A stretch of DNA of 17,242 nucleotides from Bacillota bacterium. Its GTDB lineage: Bacteria; Bacillota; Clostridia; Oscillospirales; Oscillospiraceae. The stretch spans positions 1 to 17,242 of the forward strand of contig JAGFXS010000068.1 in assembly GCA_017861415.1 (NCBI GenBank). Direction: 5' to 3'. Both the position numbers and the translations under genes were made by a program. Shown piece after piece: positions 7,633-14,256 of the stretch. Every line of letters begins with the position of its first letter. Within the stretch, counting starts at the first letter, position 1. The notes below the pieces were generated by a model. It did not search any database and was not told where the DNA came from. It saw only the letters and a program-made list of their open reading frames with translations.

Positions 7633-7655
7633 CCACAGAGCATAAAATTCTGTGG
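7633..7655 (+). repeat. inverted repeat overlapping the ribosome site of the 55-codon ORF
   Basis: CCACAGA (7633-7639) and TCTGTGG (7649-7655) form a perfect 7-bp stem with a 9-nt loop. The right arm covers the first bases of the GGAGG at 7654-7658. It could hide the ribosome site in RNA, or be a protein-binding or crossover site in DNA. Confidence 0.5.
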
Positions 7656-7667
7656 AGGTGCATTCTC

Positions 7668-7835
7668 ATGAAGATTATTCATCAGTATCGAAACGAGCAT
7701 GATATGGAACGTATAGCAGTGCTAGCCTGCGTATGTTTGGATGCCATTCATCAAAGTAGATCCGGGCGGCCGGTCTATATAAGTACACTGTTTCAAGGAC
7801 TGGCGTATGCGACAGATGGCGAAATGGCGGGATGA
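7668..7835 (+). CDS. hypothetical 55-residue protein upstream of the recombinase
   Basis: I do not recognise this protein. It begins MKIIHQYRNEHDMERIAVLA and ends in LFQGLAYATDGEMAG; it is mostly helical in appearance, with two Cys near the middle (VLACVCLDAIHQ), and has no signal peptide or clear motif. The ATG at 7668 has GGAGG at 7654-7658, a plausible site, partly enclosed in an inverted repeat. The TGA at 7833-7835 is followed by GTT and then the GTG start of the recombinase in the same frame, so translation may be coupled. It could be an accessory protein of the recombinase (for example a directionality or DNA-binding factor), an ancestral N-terminal extension, or a chance ORF. Confidence 0.45.
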   Translation: MKIIHQYRNEHDMERIAVLACVCLDAIHQSRSGRPVYISTLFQGLAYATDGEMAG

Positions 7836-7838
7836 GTT

Positions 7839-9237
7839 GTGGAAGCGATCTACGCCAGGCAGTCTCTGGATAAAAAGGACAGCCTTTCCATTGAATCTCA
7901 GATCGAGTTATGCAAGAAGCAGGCTGAGGGAGATGTCAAACTATACCGAGACAAAGGCTTCTCCGGGAAAAATACAAACAGACCGGCCTTTGAGAGGTTG
8001 ATGGCCGACGTCCAGCGGGGCGCCATCACCAAGATTCTGGTTTATAGGCTGGACCGCTTTAGCCGCTCTATTGCAGATTTTGGCAGAGTGTGGGAGATAT
8101 TAGAGAGGCACTGCGTTGCCTTTGAATCTGTATCTGAGAAGTTCGACACCACAATGCCCATGGGCCGGGCCATGCTGAACATCATCATGACCTTCGCCCA
8201 GTTAGAGCGGGAAACCATTGCCGAACGAGTAAAGGTTAACTACTATCATCGCCATTCCCTAGGCTCCTGGCCCGGCGGACCACCTCCCTTTGGGTATGAT
8301 ATTGGGAGACTTAACAGTGAAGATGGGAGAAAAATCCCCACCCTAGTCCCAAATGACATGATGGAGACCGTAAAGGAGATTTTTAATTTTTATGCAGCCG
8401 CTGACATTTCCTTAGGCGAAGTGGCTAGGCGGCTGAATCAAGTAGGGATTCCAGGAGCACGCAGAGCAAGCTGGGACACGGTTCGTGTGGCACGTATCTT
8501 GAAAAACCCCGTCTATGCTATGGCGGATGAAAATATTTACTGGTATTACAAAAGCAAAGGTGTGGAGATTGCCCAGCCTATAGAAGCTTTTATTGGTCTG
8601 CATGCCTGCAACATCGTTGGAAAGCGGGATGGGAAGACACGAGGGTATCCGCAGTCCAGCCAAAAGCTGTCGCTGGCCAACCATGTGGGATTCATCCGAC
8701 CCGATCTGTTTTTACAATGCCAGGCCAGGCTGGATCAAAACCAGCAGCTGGATAAAACTTCAGCAGGGAAGTATAGTTGGCTGACAGGTCTGCTAAAATG
8801 TAAAAGCTGCCATTATGCGGTAAAAATCAATAAGCAGCTGGACAAATATTTTCTGCTATGCTCCGGTCGCTCCAATCTGCAGCTCTGTGACGAGAGTTTT
8901 CAGATCGATATCCGTGAGCTGGAGCAGTCCGTTCGGTGGGAACTGGAACGGCTCATGAAACTATGCCCCCCTGAAAAGCTCGTGTCCATGGAACGGGATC
9001 GGTTCCCCGAGGCGGTGCGTGCCGTTGATACGAAAATCGAGCGTCTGATAGCTGCACTTTCAGAAAGTAGTGACGTAACAGCCCAGTACATAGGGAAAGA
9101 AATCGACCGCCTTGATCAAGAGCGCAGTAAGCTGATCTCAGAGCAGAAAGACGCACGAGAAGAAGCTTGCGGCGGCATGCTTTATTGAAAAAATCCTGCT
9201 AACGGGTGACACGGCCGAGATCATATGGAGACTTTGA
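7839..9237 (+). pseudogene. large serine recombinase, frameshifted near the C-terminus
   Basis: A site-specific recombinase of the large serine family, which cuts and rejoins DNA through a serine-DNA link. The resolvase domain (1-135) has the active serine in YARQS (Ser9, with Arg7) and YRLDRFSRS at 69-77. The recombinase domain begins near SWPGGPPPFGYD (143-154). A zinc ribbon uses Cys321, Cys324, Cys341 and Cys350, followed by a coiled coil. The first frame stops at 9188 after 449 residues, but the overlapping +1 frame reads KKLAAACFIEKILLTGD and then AEIIWRL to TGA 9235-9237, which is how such recombinases usually end. A frameshift, perhaps with loss of some codons, therefore lies near 9130-9165. 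The core may still be active. The start is GTG 7839 with only a weak ribosome site. Confidence 0.8.
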
Positions 9238-9288
9238 CAGAGAGAAGATCCGCGGGCAACCTGCTGGCAGGAAGAGCAATAGAAACAA

Positions 9289-9335
9289 GAGCGCTGGCAG
9301 GAGGGACTGCAATCAGTTCCGCCCAGCCAGCGCTC
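9289..9335 (-). terminator. terminator at the end of the lysine-butyrate operon
   Basis: A perfect 10-bp outer stem (GAGCGCTGGC 9289-9298 with GCCAGCGCTC 9326-9335) encloses a second imperfect stem near 9304-9320. On the minus strand it lies 19 nt behind the atoA stop and is followed by TTGTTTCT. The U-tract is weak, but position and stability fit. Confidence 0.7.
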
Positions 9336-9354
9336 GAGTCAGGTTGACAGACGC

Positions 9355-10020
9355 TTACGCATCTTTTACCTGCATAGTTTTGATGGTGTCAGCAAGATGG
9401 AGCTTTGCCTCCGTCCGCTCCTGTACATAGTCAGCCGTGACACCTTCCGCCAGTTCGGTCAGCACCAGGCCGTGGGGATGAACTTCCATAACCGCCAGTT
9501 CCGTAATGATCTTGTTGACCCGATTCACTGCTGTGAGCGGCAGGGTGCAGCGCTTGAGAATCTTCGGAACGCCGTCCTTCACGGTGTGGGTCGTAGCAAT
9601 AATCACTTTTTTCGAGCCGGCGATCAGATCCATGGCGCCGCCCATACCGGCGGCCATCTGTCCGGGTACAATGTGACTGGCCAAACTGCCTGTTTCATCA
9701 ATCTGCAGAGCGCCCAGCACGGTGACATCCACGTGGCCGCCGCGGATGATGGAGAAGGAAAGGGCGCTGTCAAAGAATGCCCCGCCCGGCAGAATCGTCG
9801 CCGGCTTTGCCCCTGCGTTTGCAATGTTGCGATCAATTTGATCCGGCGCCGGTGCCGGACCCATCAGGATCATTCCATTTTCCGACTGCAAAAGCACATC
9901 CATATCATTTGGCACATAATTCGAAACCAAGGTGGGCAGTCCGATGCCTAGGTTGATTACGTCGCCTTCCTGAAGTTCCTGGGCCACGCGCTTTGCAATG
10001 ATTTCTTTCTCTTTTGACAT
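9355..10020 (-). CDS. atoA: acetoacetate:butyrate CoA-transferase, beta subunit
   Basis: A 221-residue beta subunit of a class I CoA-transferase. The catalytic glutamate is Glu47 in the SENG motif (46-49), which forms the covalent glutamyl-CoA intermediate. Other family marks are INLGIGLPT (22-30), NIANAGAKPATILPGGAFFDSA split across the middle, and GAMDLI. With the alpha subunit it should move CoA from butyryl-CoA to acetoacetate, giving butyrate and acetoacetyl-CoA; this pairing fits because Kce in the same operon makes acetoacetate. The ATG at 10020 follows the atoD stop by 2 nt and uses GAGGAGG inside the end of atoD. A closely related alternative is a 3-oxoacid (succinyl) CoA-transferase subunit; the neighbours favour butyrate formation. 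Cytoplasmic. Confidence 0.9.
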   Translation of the reverse strand: MSKEKEIIAKRVAQELQEGDVINLGIGLPTLVSNYVPNDMDVLLQSENGMILMGPAPAPDQIDRNIANAGAKPATILPGGAFFDSALSFSIIRGGHVDVTVLGALQIDETGSLASHIVPGQMAAGMGGAMDLIAGSKKVIIATTHTVKDGVPKILKRCTLPLTAVNRVNKIITELAVMEVHPHGLVLTELAEGVTADYVQERTEAKLHLADTIKTMQVKDA

Positions 10021-10022
10021 AT

Positions 10023-10679
10023 TTACTGCGCCTCCTCTACAACATAGTCCACAAATAGGCCGGGTGTCACCACATGATTGGGATCCATCTCTCCAACGGG
10101 AACCACACGCTCCGCCTCGGCAATGACCAAGGAGGCTGCCGTTGCCATGATGGGGCTGAAATTTCGGGTGGTCCCATAATAGAGCATGTTTCCGCGGGTG
10201 TCCACCACGGAACCGCGGATCAATGCCACATCCGCCTTTAAAGGAAGCTCCAGTAAATATTCTTTACCATCCACGGTGTGCAGGTCTTTTCCGACTGCAA
10301 CCTCCGTGCCAATGCCTGTGGGAGTTAAAAAGCCCCCTAGACCTGCTCCGCCTGCACGAATCCGCTCCGCCAGGGTTCCTTGAGGAACTAGTTCCACCTC
10401 TAACTCGCCGGCCATCATCTGCCGTCCGGTTTCTGGGTTTGTTCCAATATGGGATGTTATTACTTTTTTGAGGAGTCTAGCATGTACCAGCTTGGAAATT
10501 CCTGTTCCTGTAACACCTGTGTCGTTACAAATTACCGTCAGATTTCCAATACCTTGCCGTACAATCTCATCAATCAGTGTTTCGGGGGCGCCGGTGGACA
10601 AAAAACCGCCGATCATAATTGTCATGCCATCCTGCAATTTGCTGACAGCCTCCTGCGCAGAGATGATTTTACTCTTCAA
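10023..10679 (-). CDS. atoD: acetoacetate:butyrate CoA-transferase, alpha subunit
   Basis: A 218-residue alpha subunit of the class I CoA-transferase, partner of the gene 2 nt downstream. It has the glycine-rich IMIGGFLSTGAPETLID near 21-37, typical of the CoA-binding side, and NDTG followed by the usual HIGTNPETG segment. The frame stays open up to 10817, but homology to the family begins at KSKIISAQEAV, so the start is taken as TTG 10679. That gives the usual family length of about 218, and the longer reading would cross a terminator hairpin. There is no strong ribosome site before the TTG, so the exact start is less sure than the gene. A promoter candidate and terminator separate it from kce, so atoDA may have its own expression level. 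Confidence 0.88.
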   Translation of the reverse strand: MKSKIISAQEAVSKLQDGMTIMIGGFLSTGAPETLIDEIVRQGIGNLTVICNDTGVTGTGISKLVHARLLKKVITSHIGTNPETGRQMMAGELEVELVPQGTLAERIRAGGAGLGGFLTPTGIGTEVAVGKDLHTVDGKEYLLELPLKADVALIRGSVVDTRGNMLYYGTTRNFSPIMATAASLVIAEAERVVPVGEMDPNHVVTPGLFVDYVVEEAQ

Positions 10680-10708
10680 ACTGAATTCACTACTTTCTTT
10701 GTATTCTT

Positions 10709-10738
10709 TTAATAGGGTGAACTTCGGTTTTAACACAA
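10709..10738 (-). promoter_or_regulatory. candidate promoter of atoDA
   Basis: On the minus strand, TTGTGT (10738-10733), an 18-nt spacer and TATTAA (10714-10709). It starts within the U-tract of the preceding terminator. The match is moderate, so read-through from kce remains possible. Confidence 0.4.
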
Positions 10739-10742
10739 AAAA

Positions 10743-10794
10743 CGGCAAGAAGGAGGGATTCGCCGTACAAATCGGTGGATCTCTCTTCTTGCCG
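10743..10794 (-). terminator. intrinsic terminator between kce and atoD
   Basis: On the minus strand CGGCAAGAAG pairs with CTTCTTGCCG (10785-10794 with 10743-10752), with partial pairing continuing inward, and six T follow (complement of 10737-10742). This is a textbook intrinsic terminator placed 66 nt behind the kce stop, inside what otherwise looks like one operon. Confidence 0.8.
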
Positions 10795-10859
10795 CTAGTT
10801 TGAGGCATATGTGGCAAAGTTATACAGAATACCGTATCCTTTGCGCCAGACCGGTTTTC

Positions 10860-11675
10860 TTATAGTCCGAGTATTGCACGCGCCTCTTGCGGGGTCGCTA
10901 TTTCTCGTCCCAGTTCCTTTGCCAAGCGAACCACTTTTTCAACCAGATCTCCGTTGGACTTTGCTAGCACGCCCTTGGACAGATATACGTTGTCCTCAAA
11001 TCCCACACGGACGTGACCGCCCATCATGATGGACAGGGCTGCCATGGAGAAAGCGCTGCGGCCGATGCCGCTGACAGTAAAGGTAGAGCCGTGCGGTATG
11101 GATTCTGCCATAAACACCAAATCTCTGGGTTCGGCGGAGATACCTCCATTGACGCCCAAGACGAAGTTAAAGTGCATGGGACTCTTAATGTAGCCTTGCT
11201 TGTTCATACGGATGGCCATATCGATCATCCCTTTGTCGAAGACCTCTACTTCAGGCTTGATGCCCAAGCGGATCATGGTTTCACCAAAGACCTTGATGGA
11301 ACTTTCGGTGTTCACGAAGATGTCGTCGCCGCCGAAATTACAGGTGCCGCAGTCTAGGGTAGCCATTTCCGGGTGAAGTTCCACAGGCTGCAGGCGTTCC
11401 TCGTCGGACATACCGACAGCTCCACCCGTAGAGGGCTGAATAATCACGTCAGGACAAAGCCGCTTGATCTCATTGATGCACAACTCAAAACGGTCCTTAT
11501 TTTGGGTGGGTGTTCCGTCGTCCTCGCGGACGTGGAGATGAATGATAGAGGCACCAGCCTTGTAGGCCGCATAGGCTTCTCTTCCGATCTCTTCTACAGT
11601 GTAGGGTACGGCTGGGTTCATATCTTTGGTCACTTCAGCCCCGGAAATCGCAGCGGTAATGATCAATTTTTCCAT
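10860..11675 (-). CDS. kce: 3-keto-5-aminohexanoate cleavage enzyme
   Basis: A 271-residue zinc enzyme of the BKACE family (former DUF849). In lysine fermentation it reacts 3-keto-5-aminohexanoate with acetyl-CoA, giving 3-aminobutyryl-CoA and acetoacetate. Visible features of the TIM-barrel family are ITAAISGAEVTK at the start with Glu14, metal-binding His46 and His48 in IIHLHVRE, PSTGG at 81-85, and GFEDN at 225-229, whose Glu227 should be the third metal ligand. ATG 11675 is chosen because GGGGAG lies 8 nt upstream; an in-frame GTG at 11684 overlaps that site. It follows kal by 25 nt. BKACE members vary in substrate, but the flanking kdd and kal make the lysine role nearly certain. Confidence 0.93.
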   Translation of the reverse strand: MEKLIITAAISGAEVTKDMNPAVPYTVEEIGREAYAAYKAGASIIHLHVREDDGTPTQNKDRFELCINEIKRLCPDVIIQPSTGGAVGMSDEERLQPVELHPEMATLDCGTCNFGGDDIFVNTESSIKVFGETMIRLGIKPEVEVFDKGMIDMAIRMNKQGYIKSPMHFNFVLGVNGGISAEPRDLVFMAESIPHGSTFTVSGIGRSAFSMAALSIMMGGHVRVGFEDNVYLSKGVLAKSNGDLVEKVVRLAKELGREIATPQEARAILGL

Positions 11676-11700
11676 GTTATACACTCCCCATTTTTAAGGC

Positions 11701-12090
11701 TTAGCCTCTTTGTTTATCCTTAGGAACCACGCAGGTACCACTGGCTCTGCAAACCACAATAGGCTCTTCCAACACATCTGCGGCAGATTCGTTTAGGTCG
11801 GGACGAGGTATAATCACCTTCCTAGCCTCAAAGACCATCTTGCGGGAGCTAGCCCCCTCGCTGACAATTCGCCCGACGGCCTCAATGTAGTCACCGGCAT
11901 AGACAGGAGCCATAAACTCTACATTGTCATAGGCTTTAAACAAGCCTTCATCACCGTCTCTGCGGATGAGAAGCTCAGTCGCCACGTCGCCAAAGAGGTG
12001 GAGCATCTTTGCTCCGTCCACTAAATTGCCGCCGTAGTGGGCGTCGTGCATGCTCATGCGAATCCGAATCATTGCTTCCTTTTGTTCCAT
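11701..12090 (-). CDS. kal: 3-aminobutyryl-CoA ammonia-lyase
   Basis: A 129-residue single-domain hotdog-fold enzyme expected to remove ammonia from 3-aminobutyryl-CoA, giving crotonyl-CoA, the step after Kce. It starts [21 protein letters not shown], with the conserved DAHYGG and LVDGAK near the N-terminus, then [17 protein letters not shown] and [16 protein letters not shown], the usual hotdog helix and strands. The length is right for a stand-alone lyase. The frame is open for 15 more codons, but those overlap the kdd end. ATG 12090 follows AAGGAG at a rather long spacing (about 13 nt). It lies 19 nt after the kdd stop and 25 nt before kce. Assignment rests on family appearance and the operon. 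Confidence 0.88.
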   Translation of the reverse strand: MEQKEAMIRIRMSMHDAHYGGNLVDGAKMLHLFGDVATELLIRRDGDEGLFKAYDNVEFMAPVYAGDYIEAVGRIVSEGASSRKMVFEARKVIIPRPDLNESAADVLEEPIVVCRASGTCVVPKDKQRG

Positions 12091-12109
12091 AATATAATGC
12101 ACACTCCTT

Positions 12110-13147
12110 TTAGGTGTTACCAAACTTTTGTTCAAAATAGTTCCTCAGGCCAGGGTTGCTACGCATCAGGTTAAAGGCGATTTTGTCATGCCCCGGGTAG
12201 TATCCATTTCCGATGATCATGGCGGTATACTTTTTGACACCTTCTGCGCCAAGAGATGCTTTGACGAAATCGGTGCTCATGCTGAAAAAGTAAATTTTCC
12301 CCTCATCCTTCGTCACCATGATGAGAGAAAGCTCTGTATTGGCTACGTTCACAGCACTGACGGCAAAGTCCGCCAACTGACCGCCCGTGGCTTCCATGTA
12401 CGCGTCATAGGTGCTAAGGGGTTCCTGTGCGTTTACCTCCAGGACAATGTCTGCCAGTCCGAGTTGCCTTACCACTTCACACTGTTGTTTGGAATATTCC
12501 AGGCAGATGACTTTTCCGGTGGGGGCCACTCTTTTTTTGGCCTCTGCTAGGCACAAAAGACCGGCCTTGCCTGCACCTAGGATCACAACGGTATCGTTGG
12601 GCTTGACGTTCATGGCTACTTGCGCCGGAGCTCCCGCCACATCCATGATGGCCAGAGTGAGTTTTTCTCCCAGGTCTTCGGGGATTTTGGTGAAAATGCC
12701 GCTTTCGAAGAGAATGGCACTTGCCTTACAGAAAACCTGCTCCGTATCTAGATTAATTTCGGTGATCTCCTGGATATTCAGCGGTGTCAGGGAAAGTGAG
12801 ACCAAAGTGGCAATCTTATCACCGACCTGGGCGTCAACTTTCCCCAGCAGATCATCCCCGATGGCAGAAATGCGGCCAATGAGCATTCCGCCTGACTTGG
12901 TGACTGGATCCTGAAATTTTCCTCGATCGGAAACAATAGTCATAATCTCTTTTGCGATGGCGTCCTGATTCTCTCCGCAATCCTTTTTAATGCGTCCGAA
13001 AGCCGTTGCTGTGGGTTGCAATGCAATGACATCAATGAGAATTTCGTTGGAATAGATGGTTGTATCGTTGCTAATCTTGTCAGCCGCCTGAGGCAGCAAT
13101 CCGCGGGGTGAAATTACTCGGTGTCCGCCATAGGGGTCCCCTCGCAT
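12110..13147 (-). CDS. kdd: L-erythro-3,5-diaminohexanoate dehydrogenase
   Basis: A 345-residue NAD(P)-dependent dehydrogenase that oxidatively deaminates L-erythro-3,5-diaminohexanoate to 3-keto-5-aminohexanoate, the substrate of Kce. The N-terminus ([15 protein letters not shown]) is characteristic of Kdd. The middle holds a Rossmann nucleotide-binding fold with [10 protein letters not shown] (glycines 191, 193, 196), and the C-terminal part has [12 protein letters not shown]. Two start codons are possible. ATG 13147 is preferred because AAAGG then lies 9 nt upstream, while ATG 13156 directly abuts it. It is the first gene of the operon, behind a good sigma-A promoter and a leader of about 130 nt. 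Intact, with no missing motif seen. Confidence 0.93.
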   Translation of the reverse strand: MRGDPYGGHRVISPRGLLPQAADKISNDTTIYSNEILIDVIALQPTATAFGRIKKDCGENQDAIAKEIMTIVSDRGKFQDPVTKSGGMLIGRISAIGDDLLGKVDAQVGDKIATLVSLSLTPLNIQEITEINLDTEQVFCKASAILFESGIFTKIPEDLGEKLTLAIMDVAGAPAQVAMNVKPNDTVVILGAGKAGLLCLAEAKKRVAPTGKVICLEYSKQQCEVVRQLGLADIVLEVNAQEPLSTYDAYMEATGGQLADFAVSAVNVANTELSLIMVTKDEGKIYFFSMSTDFVKASLGAEGVKKYTAMIIGNGYYPGHDKIAFNLMRSNPGLRNYFEQKFGNT

Positions 13148-13192
13148 AGGTATCATCCTTTCGCAATAATCTAGCCTTCAAAGACCACTTGC

Positions 13193-13225
13193 GGAACAAT
13201 TTCCCTATATCATTCCAAATGTTCC
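13193..13225 (-). other. hairpin in the kdd leader
   Basis: On the minus strand GGAACATTT (13225-13217) can pair with AAATTGTTCC (13202-13193), with one bulged base and a loop of about 14 nt. It lies between the promoter and the ribosome site. It could be an operator or a leader structure; it does not resemble a known riboswitch to me. Confidence 0.4.
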
Positions 13226-13286
13226 GGCAGGCAATTTCTGACGCATCGCCCAAAAATGATCCTTGTCGCTTGCATTTGTATGGCAT

Positions 13287-13315
13287 ATTGTACGATATCA
13301 GCTATAAAAAGTCAA
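13287..13315 (-). promoter_or_regulatory. sigma-A promoter of the kdd-kal-kce operon
   Basis: On the minus strand, TTGACT (13315-13310), a 17-nt spacer, then TACAAT (13292-13287): one mismatch to consensus in each hexamer at the ideal spacing. Transcription would start near 13280. Confidence 0.78.
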
Positions 13316-13452
13316 CAGTTTTGTATTTATTGCATAGTGCGCAAATGTCGGTAAAAAGCCAGTATATCGAGTTTGCTGCCATAAAGAAAGGAAGAAAATG
13401 GGGTTCTTGTGCTGGTTTTACGTTGGTTCTGCCTAGTGGCACCTGCATTCGT

Positions 13453-13492
13453 GAGGGGGCTGACAGTCCGGAAGGAAGCTGTCCTCTTTTTT
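13453..13492 (+). terminator. orphan plus-strand terminator-like hairpin
   Basis: GACAG (13462-13466) pairs with CTGTC (13479-13483), with an outer GAG (13453-13455) and CTC (13484-13486) beyond a bulge. Six T follow at 13487-13492. It has terminator form on the plus strand, but no plus-strand gene lies upstream. Confidence 0.5.
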
Positions 13493-13559
13493 GTCGTTAG
13501 AGGTGTGCGGAAGCTCTTTCGAAAGCGGGAGATTCTTGGTGAGAGGGTATCGGCAGGAG

Positions 13560-14255
13560 TCACGCATCGTTCCAGCGGTAACCGACGCCCACTTCTGTTA
13601 AAATAAACCTGGGTTCCGACAAATCCTGCTCAATTTTTCGCCTCAGGTGTGACATAAACACCCGCACATTTTCTGTCGCACCGTGCTCATAGCCCCACAG
13701 CTCCTTCACAATGTAGTTGTAGGTCAAAACCTTTCCCCGGTTCGCAATCATAATACAAAGCAGCTTATATTCATAAGGGGTCAAGTGGATCTCGTTGTCA
13801 TTAACAAATACCAACCGCTTTTCAAAATCCACCAGCAGCCAATCGCAATGATAGATTAGCTCCTGTGGAGAGGCGAGACGTATTTTTAGCATGATCCGCT
13901 CTGCAACGCGAATGCGTGCCAGTAACTCTCCCATATGAAAGGGTTTCGTAATGTAATCAAAGGCACCGGCATCCAGAGCCACAATTTTTTCTTTTTCCAG
14001 TCCTCGTGCGGAAACCACAATGACAGGCGTGTCTGAAAGGTTTTTGATCTCCGAAATCAGCTCCATACCGTCCCGATCCGGCAGACCCAAATCCAAAATG
14101 ACGATGTTTGGTGCATAGGAAGAAAAGAGAAACAGGCCTTCTGTGGCATTCTTCCCGATGAGTACATCGTATTTCTGCTTTGTTAGAGATACATCCACAA
14201 ATTTGGAGATATAATGGTCATCCTCAATGATTAAAATTTTGGTTTTCTCTTTCAT
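13560..14255 (-). CDS. OmpR-family response regulator, KdpE-like
   Basis: A 231-residue two-component response regulator. The receiver domain (1-120) has the acidic pocket at Glu11-Asp12-Asp13, the phospho-acceptor Asp55 in ILDLGLPDRDG, Ser82 in VVSARG and Lys104 in ITKPF. The C-terminal OmpR winged helix (about 130-229) shows LTPYEYKLLCIMIANRGKVLT, the ELWGYEH segment and VFMSHLRRKIE, ending in GVGYRW. Overall it is closest to KdpE, which controls potassium uptake. Only one base lies between the kinase stop and its ATG at 14255, so the two are translated as a pair. Here the likely targets are the ktr/trk genes in the same operon rather than kdpFABC, an inference from position. Confidence 0.88.
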   Translation of the reverse strand: MKEKTKILIIEDDHYISKFVDVSLTKQKYDVLIGKNATEGLFLFSSYAPNIVILDLGLPDRDGMELISEIKNLSDTPVIVVSARGLEKEKIVALDAGAFDYITKPFHMGELLARIRVAERIMLKIRLASPQELIYHCDWLLVDFEKRLVFVNDNEIHLTPYEYKLLCIMIANRGKVLTYNYIVKELWGYEHGATENVRVFMSHLRRKIEQDLSEPRFILTEVGVGYRWNDA

Positions 14256-14256
14256 A

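Larger units (their letters stand above)
13148..13559. other. intergenic region between kdd and the response regulator gene
   Basis: These 412 bases hold no credible gene. From kdd outward they contain the kdd leader with a hairpin (13193-13225), the kdd promoter (13287-13315), a stretch with an interrupted inverted repeat (GTAAAAAGCCAG near 13351 with CTGGTTTTAC near 13412), and a plus-strand hairpin with T-run (13453-13492). No terminator for the regulator operon is visible on the minus strand, so read-through into kdd is possible. Confidence 0.6.

Noticed and set aside
9238..9345. End of a mobile element or att site after the recombinase
   Set aside because: The only strong structure is the 9289-9335 hairpin, better explained as the atoA terminator; I found no matching direct repeat near 7532.
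9397..9951. 184-codon plus-strand ORF opposite atoA
   Set aside because: Shadow of a highly conserved gene, Cys/His-rich by chance, with no start signal.
13148..13286. Lysine riboswitch before kdd
   Set aside because: The leader is too short and lacks the multi-stem pattern of the lysine riboswitch; only one bulged hairpin is visible.
13327..13563. 78-codon minus-strand ORF whose GTG overlaps the response regulator stop
   Set aside because: The GTGA overlap looks like coupling, but the peptide is rich in Arg, Ser and Thr, has no motif, and crosses the plus-strand hairpin and part of the kdd promoter side.
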